Shown here: piece by piece, positions 57,943-64,000 of the stretch
Numbering within the stretch: position 1 is the stretch's first letter
How the letters are laid out: the number at the start of each line of letters is the position of its first letter
NCBI RefSeq assembly: GCF_030563405.1
Contig: NZ_CP130748.1
Span: 2,976,001-3,040,000 of the forward strand
Direction: 5' to 3'
Length of the DNA: 64,000 nt
Origin: Vibrio sp. SNU_ST1
GTDB taxonomy: Bacteria; Pseudomonadota; Gammaproteobacteria; Enterobacterales; Vibrionaceae
Notes under the pieces: generated by a model
What the model saw: only the letters and a program-made list of their open reading frames with translations
What the model was told of the DNA's origin: nothing
Database searches by the model: none
Program-made: the position numbers and the translations under genes

Positions 57943-58535
57943 TGTTCTCATCACTGCTCACCGAGATACGACAATGCACCGCTTGTGAGCCTCATTTATC
58001 ACACGGTGCAAATCCAGTGATTCAGGCACACCCAAACGCACGCTTGCTGATCATAGGCCAAGCGCCCGGTATCAAGGTTCATAAATCATCTATCCCTTGG
58101 AACGACGCCAGTGGCGAGCGATTGAGAGAATGGCTAGGAATGGATAGCAATACGTTTTATGACGAACAAAAAGTCGCGATTGTTCCTATGGGGTTTTGTT
58201 ATCCGGGAAAGGGAAAGAGTGGCGATCTCCCACCACGTAAAGAGTGTGCGGAGCTTTGGCATAACAAAGTGCTGCAATCGCTACCCAACATCCAAATGAC
58301 ACTGCTGATTGGCCAGTACGCACAAAACCATTACCTGACAAATAAAACCACTAGCACGCTCACTGAAACAGTACGTAACTGGCAAGTTTGGGCTCCAGAA
58401 TTTTTGCCGCTTCCCCACCCTTCACCACGTAATAATATCTGGCTCAAGAAGAACCCTTGGTTTGAAAGTGAAGTCATTCCCTACATTAGGAAGCATGTAT
58501 CAGAGCATTTGGCCTACTATGATCCAAATGCCTAA
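57942..58535 (+). CDS. Uracil-DNA glycosylase family protein
   Basis: A 197-residue protein of the UDG superfamily: motif A LIIGQAPGIKVHKSS, motif B LPLPHPSPRN, and four cysteines C12, C15 (CTAC), C86 and C102, the pattern of an Fe-S cluster as in family 4 UDGs. PPRKEC around C102 also fits. It is probably a DNA base-excision enzyme, though members of this short branch are hardly characterised. Translationally coupled to the dehydrogenase gene, an odd partner. Followed by a bidirectional terminator. Confidence 0.83.
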   Translation: MFSSLLTEIRQCTACEPHLSHGANPVIQAHPNARLLIIGQAPGIKVHKSSIPWNDASGERLREWLGMDSNTFYDEQKVAIVPMGFCYPGKGKSGDLPPRKECAELWHNKVLQSLPNIQMTLLIGQYAQNHYLTNKTTSTLTETVRNWQVWAPEFLPLPHPSPRNNIWLKKNPWFESEVIPYIRKHVSEHLAYYDPNA

Positions 58536-58590
58536 TTAGCTGCACATCAACGATGATTAAGCCGATATTGGATGCGGATAAAAAAGTAAT

Positions 58591-58626
58591 AAAAAAGCGC
58601 TGCCGATTTCTCGACAGCGCTTTTTC
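58591..58626. terminator. Terminator between the UDG-like gene and hemE
   Basis: AAAAAGCGCTG/CAGCGCTTTTT with a small inner CGA/TCG pair; A- and T-rich on both sides, serving convergent genes. Confidence 0.9.
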
Positions 58627-58643
58627 TAAAAACACATACTGAA

Positions 58644-59711
58644 TTACTTGTGGTATGGCTTAGACAATTCGTGAACTGCGTCCACAAATACACCAGCATT
58701 TTCTGGTGGCACATCTAGGTGAATACCATGGCCAAGGTTAAATACGTGACCAGTACCGCCGTCACCAAAACCTTCAAGGATAGTGCCGACTTCTTCACGA
58801 ATACGCTCAGGTTGTGCGTAAAGCACTGATGGGTCCATGTTGCCTTGTAGAGCCACTTTATCGCCAATACGCGCTTTTGCATCCGCAATATTGATTGTCC
58901 AGTCTAGGCCAACTGCATCACAACCAGTCGCTGCGATAGATTCTAGCCACATACCACCATTCTTAGTGAACAGAGTAACTGGTACACGGCGACCTTCGTT
59001 TTCACGGATTAGGCCATCGACAATTTTGTGCATGTACTGCAGTGAGAACAGGTTGTAGTCACGCGGAGTAAGTACACCACCCCATGTGTCGAATACCATT
59101 ACCGATTGTGCACCCGCTTTAATTTGCGCGTTCAGGTATTCAATAACAGTGTCAGCCAGCTTATCTAGAAGTAAATGCAGCGTTTGTGGCTCTGCGTACA
59201 TCATCTTCTTGATCTTAGTGAACGCCTTCGAGCTGCTGCCTTCAACCATGTAAGTTGCCAATGTCCAAGGGCTACCAGAGAAACCAATCAGTGGCACTTC
59301 GCCTTTCAGGTCTTTACGGATCTGACGAACGGCATTCATTACGTATTGAAGTTCACCTTCAGGATCTGGTAAACCAATCTTTTCTACGTCAGCTTTACAT
59401 GTGATAGGGCGCTCAAACTTAGGGCCTTCACCTGTTTCGAAGTACAAACCTAACCCCATCGCATCTGGGATAGTTAGGATGTCAGAGAACAAGATTGCCG
59501 CATCAAGCGGGAAACGACGTAAAGGTTGAAGTGTTACTTCTGATGCTAGTTCAGCGTTTTTGCACAAAGACATGAAATCGCCCGCTTCAGCGCGCGTTGC
59601 TTTGTACTCAGGAAGATAGCGGCCAGCTTGGCGCATCATCCATACCGGTGTGTAATCAACAGGCTGTTTTAAAAGTGCGCGTAAATAGCGATCGTTTTTT
59701 AATTCGGTCAT
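58644..59711 (-). CDS. hemE: Uroporphyrinogen decarboxylase
   Basis: A 355-residue enzyme making coproporphyrinogen III in haem synthesis. Motifs: [15 protein letters not shown] (active-site Arg), [18 protein letters not shown] (catalytic Asp), [24 protein letters not shown] and [16 protein letters not shown]. The open frame runs to 59765, but ATG 59711 gives [14 protein letters not shown], the family start. A divergent sRNA candidate lies 155 bp upstream on the other strand. Neighbours nudC and rsd are the same as in E. coli. Confidence 0.96.
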   Translation of the reverse strand: MTELKNDRYLRALLKQPVDYTPVWMMRQAGRYLPEYKATRAEAGDFMSLCKNAELASEVTLQPLRRFPLDAAILFSDILTIPDAMGLGLYFETGEGPKFERPITCKADVEKIGLPDPEGELQYVMNAVRQIRKDLKGEVPLIGFSGSPWTLATYMVEGSSSKAFTKIKKMMYAEPQTLHLLLDKLADTVIEYLNAQIKAGAQSVMVFDTWGGVLTPRDYNLFSLQYMHKIVDGLIRENEGRRVPVTLFTKNGGMWLESIAATGCDAVGLDWTINIADAKARIGDKVALQGNMDPSVLYAQPERIREEVGTILEGFGDGGTGHVFNLGHGIHLDVPPENAGVFVDAVHELSKPYHK

Positions 59712-59866
59712 TCCGTTAAATTCCAATTCAATCTTGTCTAGTTTTGATGGCAAGTATTCTAACACTGATTGAAGGGTAAAAGCTGTGTGCTTTGCAACCT
59801 AGATCAAGTTATTAACTTTTAAATCCATGCTTAATTTGCACCCAATTACAGGAGCATGTTAAAAAT

Positions 59867-59896
59867 TTGTTCGCTAGCGAAAATTACAATTATAAC
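59867..59896 (+). promoter_or_regulatory. Putative promoter for the hemE-nudC sRNA
   Basis: TTGTTC (59867-59872), 18-bp spacer, TATAAC (59891-59896). Predicted start is near 59903. Confidence 0.4.
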
Positions 59897-59898
59897 AA

Positions 59899-59969
59899 CT
59901 GAGTAGTCACTACTCAGCATCTCATAACGACATCTTACTTACCCCCTCCACTTGTGGAGGGTTTTTTTT
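59899..59969 (+). ncRNA. Candidate small RNA between hemE and nudC
   Basis: Both flanking genes are on the minus strand, yet the plus strand has a perfect intrinsic terminator: CCCTCCA-CTTG-TGGAGGG followed by eight Ts (59944-59969). Upstream lies a perfect hairpin CTGAGTAGT-C-ACTACTCAG (59899-59917) and an unpaired A/C/U-rich stretch between them, all behind a plausible promoter. A roughly 65-75 nt RNA of this shape (5' hairpin, open seed region, poly-U terminator) looks like an Hfq-type sRNA. I do not recognise it as a known family. The 5' hairpin might instead be an operator. Confidence 0.55.
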
Positions 59970-60010
59970 AGTGTTTGACCACCCATAGGCCAAATACTAT
60001 CACAGGTAAT

Positions 60011-60820
60011 TTAATGTTCTAGTTCTTGCTCCGCGACGCCGTCTTTCCTTACGTCATCGACTGTATTCTCAATCAATTGTCTTGCAATCGTTCCAACAGG
60101 AGCAACATCAGGCAGGCTTGTTACGTCAAACCATTGGGCATCCGACAGTTCACTGTAATCAGGTTTGAGCGTTCCACCAGCATAGTCAGCAAGAAAGGCC
60201 ATCATCATACTCGATGGAAACGCCCATGGCTGGCTACCAAAGTAACGAATATTACTCACATCGATCCCCGTTTCTTCTTTGACTTCGCGCGCCACACACT
60301 GCTCTAGGGTCTCTCCAACCTCTAGGAAGCCTGCTATTACGGTGTACATACCCGTTTTATGCCTTGGGTGCTGCGCAAGTAATATCTTGTTGTCGTTTCG
60401 TACAGCAACAATGATGCACGGGAAGATACGAGGGTAATGAAGCGTTCGGCAGTCTCCACATTGCATCGCTACCTGATTATGATTCAGGTGATTACGACCG
60501 CCGCACTGAGGACAAAAACGCATACTTTGCGTCATATGCCCATACTGGATAGCTTTGCTTGCGATCAGAAAACTCGATTCAGGCCAGTGAAGCAAATCTC
60601 TTAGGCTGACCATGCTCAGTTCAATCTCCACATCGCAATCGTTGAGCCAATACACCTTACGACCTTGATGCTGACCAATACAGATTGCATGCTCAACACT
60701 CAGCCCAAGTTCTTCAGCAGAGCCAAAAGGAAACTGATCATCATTAACCCAAATATCACTACCAGAAACGACGCACCAATAAGCTTGAACTGTCATTTTG
60801 TTATCACTTTTTTTTAACAT
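60011..60820 (-). CDS. nudC: NADH pyrophosphatase / RNA decapping hydrolase NudC
   Basis: A 269-residue Nudix enzyme that cleaves NADH and removes NAD caps from RNA. Seen: a zinc ribbon CPQCGG...CGDC; the Nudix box [25 protein letters not shown] split as [10 protein letters not shown] and [10 protein letters not shown]; and [11 protein letters not shown], the NADH-specific motif (usually SQPWPFPxS, here Ala for Pro). ATG 60820 is preferred because GAGG lies 7 nt upstream; 60796 is weaker. Neighbours hemE and rsd as in E. coli. No clear terminator follows. Confidence 0.94.
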   Translation of the reverse strand: MLKKSDNKMTVQAYWCVVSGSDIWVNDDQFPFGSAEELGLSVEHAICIGQHQGRKVYWLNDCDVEIELSMVSLRDLLHWPESSFLIASKAIQYGHMTQSMRFCPQCGGRNHLNHNQVAMQCGDCRTLHYPRIFPCIIVAVRNDNKILLAQHPRHKTGMYTVIAGFLEVGETLEQCVAREVKEETGIDVSNIRYFGSQPWAFPSSMMMAFLADYAGGTLKPDYSELSDAQWFDVTSLPDVAPVGTIARQLIENTVDDVRKDGVAEQELEH

Positions 60821-60991
60821 CCCTATGCCTCATTGCTTGCAGTTCGTTCATTTTACTGGCAATCTAATTTCATACTAGAGTTGTAGCAGAGAATATTTCA
60901 AGCTATTACTTTTAGTAGCTACCAATAAAACGGACCCTGCTTAGGCAATTACTTGATCACAAGGTTGTGATCAGATCATGAGGACATGGTC

Positions 60992-61483
60992 ATGCTAAAT
61001 AAATTCAAACAAATACAAGAACAATGGGGTGGCTCTAATGAGGTCATCGATCATTGGCTCGAAACTCGACAGTCTCTAATCGTTGAGTATTGTAAGCTTG
61101 CCGCTCTACAGCCTTCATCGTCGAAAGCAACGGCAATCACCGAACTGCCTTCTCCAGAAGAGCTCCAAAAATTCAGCCAACATCTTGTTGATTACATCTC
61201 CGAAGGTCATTTCAAAATCTATGACATGGTGATGGACAAATGGCAGTCTACTGGCTTCAAAGCAACAGACGAAATCAACCAATCTTATGGTCATATCGTT
61301 CTTACCACAGACCCACTACTCAACTTCACCGATAAATATGCTGCCATTAAAGCAAGCGATACATTAGAAAGCTTTGATAGTGAGCTATCACTCGTTGGTG
61401 AGATTCTTGAGGCTAGGTTTGCGGTTGAAGATCAGTTAATACAACAAATTGCCGACAGCCTAGCGGTTCCACCAGGAGCGTAA
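60992..61483 (+). CDS. rsd: Rsd, anti-sigma-70 factor
   Basis: A 163-residue regulator of sigma D that sequesters RpoD in stationary phase and also affects SpoT. All-helical; LNKFKQIQEQWGGSNEVIDHWLETRQSLIVEYCKLAAL-type start and FSQHLVDYISEGHFKIYDMVM are typical. Both ATG 60986 and 60992 are in frame; AGGA is correctly spaced for 60992. Divergent from nudC, as in E. coli. Ends in a hairpin terminator. Confidence 0.93.
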   Translation: MLNKFKQIQEQWGGSNEVIDHWLETRQSLIVEYCKLAALQPSSSKATAITELPSPEELQKFSQHLVDYISEGHFKIYDMVMDKWQSTGFKATDEINQSYGHIVLTTDPLLNFTDKYAAIKASDTLESFDSELSLVGEILEARFAVEDQLIQQIADSLAVPPGA

Positions 61484-61499
61484 TGGCTTAACACCTTCT

Positions 61500-61530
61500 A
61501 AGCTTGCCTCTGTGCAAGCTTTTTGTTTTG
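61500..61530 (+). terminator. rsd terminator
   Basis: AAGCTTGC/GCAAGCTT (61500-61507/61514-61521) with CTCTGT loop and T-rich tail. Confidence 0.9.
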
Positions 61531-61775
61531 TCTGTAGCGTTACCTAAAACATCCAACTCTTTTACCAGAGCTATTGGTTCGTCCCTACTCTGATGTGTTG
61601 TGATAACTAGACGTAATGCTTGTCACCAGTTTCACCCTCAAGCTCTCCCTGCAAACACCCAAAACGGCCGACGAGAAAGTACTCGCGACCAAGTCCACCA
61701 GCCAAGCAATCATACCTATCAACTTCTAAGCTATAAATCTCTCGTTAAACACCAATACATCAATACGCCAGATAC
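61531..61775. other. Spacer between rsd and rpoC
   Basis: About 245 bp between two terminators, with no promoter, RNA or ORF that I would support. Confidence 0.6.
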
Positions 61776-61805
61776 AAAAAAGGCACCCGAAGGTGCCTTT
61801 TTCTT
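61774..61805 (-). terminator. rpoC terminator
   Basis: AAAAAAGGCACC/GGTGCCTTTTT with CGAA tetraloop, 25 bp after the rpoC stop on the minus strand. Confidence 0.92.
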
Positions 61806-61830
61806 ATCTCTTAGAGACTACTCGTAGAGC

Positions 61831-64000
61831 TTACTCTTCTGAAGAGAAACCAGCGTTTAGAAGTGCTGCTAGATTGTCAGTAGCTTGTTCAGCTGAAGGA
61901 CCTTCTTGCTCTTCTTCACGTTGCTTTTGACGCTCTTGGTGGTATGCGAAACCAGTACCAGCTGGGATCAGACGACCAACAATAACGTTCTCTTTCAGAC
62001 CGCGAAGGTCATCACGCTTACCAGAAACCGCAGCTTCTGTTAGTACGCGAGTCGTTTCTTGGAACGATGCAGCTGAGATGAATGACTCAGTTGCAAGAGA
62101 TGCTTTAGTAATACCTAGTAGGTCACGTTCGAAACGTACTAGTTCTTTACCTTCAGCTTCTAGCTTACGGTTAGCAATCTTAACATTGTGGTACTCAACT
62201 TGTTCGCCAGGTAGGAACGGAGAGTCACCAGAATGAGTGATTGTACACTTACGTAGCATTTGACGAACGATAGTCTCGATGTGCTTATCGTTAATCTTTA
62301 CGCCTTGTAAGCGGTAAACTTCTTGAACTTCGTTCGCGATGTACTGAGTCACAGCGTGGATACCACGTAGACGCAGGATATCGTGTGGAGTTTCAGGACC
62401 GTCGGCGATTACATCACCACGTTCAATCTTCTCACCTTCGAACACGTTCAATTGACGATGCTTAGGAATCATCTCTTCGTAAGCGTCACCGCCTTCACGA
62501 GTGATTACTAGACGACGCTTACCTTTCGTTTCTTTACCAAACGACACAGTACCTGTGTGCTCAGCAAGGATCGCAGGCTCTTTAGGCTTACGAGCTTCGA
62601 ATAGGTCAGCTACGCGTGGTAGACCACCGGTGATATCTTTGTTTCCGCTCGATTTTTGAGGGATACGAGATAGTGTGTCACCAATGCCAACTTCAGCGCC
62701 ATCTTCGATGTTTACAATCGCTTTGCCAGGTAGGAAGTAGTGAGCTGGCATATCAGTACCAGGAATCATTACGTCGTTACCTTGCTCATCAACAAGTTTG
62801 ATAGCTGGACGCATATCTTTACCTGCTGCTGGGCGAGCTGCTGCGTCTGTTACTTCACTTGAAGAAAGACCCGTTAGATCGTCAGTTTGACGTGAAACTG
62901 TAATACCATCGATCATATCTACGAATTGGATACGACCTGCCACTTCAGTGATGATTGGCATGGTATGCGCTTCCCAGTTAGCTACAACTTCACCAGCAGT
63001 AACTGCTGCGTTGTCGCCTTTGGTTAGCATCGAACCGTAAGGAAGTTTGTGCTTCTCTTTAGTACGGCCGAATTCATCAATAATCGTCATCTCAGATGCA
63101 CGAGAAGTGATAACCAGTTTCTTGTCTTTGTTAACTACGAACTTAGCATTGTGAAGTTTCACAGTACCAGTTGTCTTAGCTTGGATGCTGTTCTCTGCTG
63201 CTGCAGTAGATGCCGCACCACCGATGTGGAACGTACGCATCGTTAGCTGTGTACCCGGTTCACCGATAGATTGTGCAGCAATAACACCAACTGCTTCACC
63301 TTGGTTCACTAGGTGACCACGTGCTAGGTCACGACCGTAACACTGTGCACAACAACCGAAGTCTGCATCACAGGTAACAACAGAGCGCACTTTCATGCTA
63401 TCTACTGAGTTGTCTTCCATGATTTGACACCACTTCTCATCAATCAGAGTATTACGTGGAATCAGTACATCTTCAGTACCAGGCTTAAGAACGTCTTCAG
63501 CTACTACACGACCTAGAGCAAGCTCAGAAAGTGCAACTTTAACGTCACCACCTTCGATGTGAGGCATCATGTCGATACCTTCGTGCGTGCCACAGTCATG
63601 TTCGTGTACTACAACGTCTTGAGCAACGTCTACTAAACGACGAGTTAGGTAACCCGAGTTAGCTGTTTTCAGTGCTGTATCCGCAAGACCCTTACGAGCA
63701 CCGTGCGTTGAGATAAAGTACTGAAGGACGTTTAGACCTTCTTTAAAGTTCGCAGTGATCGGCGTTTCGATGATTGAACCATCTGGACGCGCCATCAGAC
63801 CACGCATACCTGCTAGCTGACGAATCTGAGCTGCAGAACCACGTGCGCCCGAGTCGGCCATCATGTAGATGCTGTTGAACGATTCTTGCTGTTCTTCTTC
63901 GCCGTCACGGTTGATAACTGTTTCAGAAGATAGGTTATCCATCATTGCTTTCGCAACGCGGTCATTCGTAGATGCCCAGATATCGATAACTTTGTTGTAA
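61831..64000 (-). CDS. rpoC: RNA polymerase beta' subunit (C-terminal part)
   Basis: The frame stays open to the window edge; 722 residues are visible, starting [20 protein letters not shown]. Present: [27 protein letters not shown] segment of the bridge helix/trigger loop region, [41 protein letters not shown] in outline, the second zinc site ([23 protein letters not shown]), and a C-terminal acidic tail. The catalytic NADFDGD loop lies outside the window. Identity is certain; only the N-terminal half is missing. Confidence 0.98.
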   Translation of the reverse strand, partial: YNKVIDIWASTNDRVAKAMMDNLSSETVINRDGEEEQQESFNSIYMMADSGARGSAAQIRQLAGMRGLMARPDGSIIETPITANFKEGLNVLQYFISTHGARKGLADTALKTANSGYLTRRLVDVAQDVVVHEHDCGTHEGIDMMPHIEGGDVKVALSELALGRVVAEDVLKPGTEDVLIPRNTLIDEKWCQIMEDNSVDSMKVRSVVTCDADFGCCAQCYGRDLARGHLVNQGEAVGVIAAQSIGEPGTQLTMRTFHIGGAASTAAAENSIQAKTTGTVKLHNAKFVVNKDKKLVITSRASEMTIIDEFGRTKEKHKLPYGSMLTKGDNAAVTAGEVVANWEAHTMPIITEVAGRIQFVDMIDGITVSRQTDDLTGLSSSEVTDAAARPAAGKDMRPAIKLVDEQGNDVMIPGTDMPAHYFLPGKAIVNIEDGAEVGIGDTLSRIPQKSSGNKDITGGLPRVADLFEARKPKEPAILAEHTGTVSFGKETKGKRRLVITREGGDAYEEMIPKHRQLNVFEGEKIERGDVIADGPETPHDILRLRGIHAVTQYIANEVQEVYRLQGVKINDKHIETIVRQMLRKCTITHSGDSPFLPGEQVEYHNVKIANRKLEAEGKELVRFERDLLGITKASLATESFISAASFQETTRVLTEAAVSGKRDDLRGLKENVIVGRLIPAGTGFAYHQERQKQREEEQEGPSAEQATDNLAALLNAGFSSEE

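Noticed and set aside
59944..59969. Terminator for nudC
   Set aside because: nudC is on the minus strand, where the hairpin is followed by no T run; the eight Ts lie on the plus-strand side only.
61600..61827. 75-codon plus-strand ORF between rsd and rpoC
   Set aside because: Its last third is the rpoC terminator hairpin; composition is not protein-like and there is no ribosome binding site.

Overview
The window looks like a stretch of core chromosome 1 from a marine Vibrio. The evidence is gene content and order: the nhaP2, DUF4212 and sodium/solute symporter block next to an orphan CrbR-type regulator; a separate CrbS sensor and acs; fxsA-aspA-dcuA; cpxP/cpxRA-sodA-trmL; prmA-dusB-fis; and purHD with hupA. 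Proteins resemble gammaproteobacterial orthologues throughout. I could not run database searches, so assignment below genus is not attempted. I saw no tRNA, rRNA, CRISPR, insertion sequence or prophage.

Layout. 1-6.3 kb: end of rraA, zapB, glpX, an orphan Fe-S type (SufR-like) regulator, small conserved proteins, tpiA and pfkA. 6.6-11.7 kb: fieF, then cpxP divergent from cpxRA with GTAAA-N5-GTAAA CpxR boxes between them, then Fur-box-preceded sodA and trmL. 11.9-15.7 kb: fxsA, aspA, dcuA. 16.2-24.6 kb: an arginine deiminase (ADI) and carbamoyl-phosphate block: a YfcC-family carrier, arcA, arcC, ornithine carbamoyltransferase, pyrBI with a leader-peptide attenuator, and a second, divergent ArgR. 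24.7-43.3 kb: dsbD, then an acetate/C2 region (CrbR-like regulator, NhaP2, two-subunit symporter, Fur-boxed fagA-fumC, CrbS-like sensor, HcaT-type MFS carrier, a DUF294 protein plus DEDDh exonuclease, acs). 43.6-50.1 kb: aroQ, accBC, prmA, dusB-fis, a diguanylate cyclase and a ZntR-like regulator. 50.4-56.9 kb: purH, an ERIC-like repeat, purD, a DUF1481 lipoprotein, hupA, a CNNM/CBS membrane protein and a DUF416 protein. 57.0-64.0 kb: a 2-hydroxyacid dehydrogenase coupled to a uracil-DNA-glycosylase-like gene, hemE, a possible new sRNA, nudC, rsd and the 3' part of rpoC.

How genes work together. ArcA, ArcC and the catabolic carbamoyltransferase turn arginine into ornithine, ATP, CO2 and ammonia; PyrBI beside them uses the same carbamoyl phosphate for pyrimidines. 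The acs, CrbR and CrbS genes fit the acetate-switch circuit known in Vibrio cholerae. SodA and FumC both follow Fur-like boxes, as expected for iron-sparing Mn-SOD and iron-free fumarase.

The most interesting items are a likely unannotated plus-strand sRNA between hemE and nudC, the ADI-linked ArgR with Asn where E. coli ArgR has Asp128, related inverted repeats before aspA and dcuA, and two places where a terminator U-run abuts the next start codon. No wholly new multigene system is evident.
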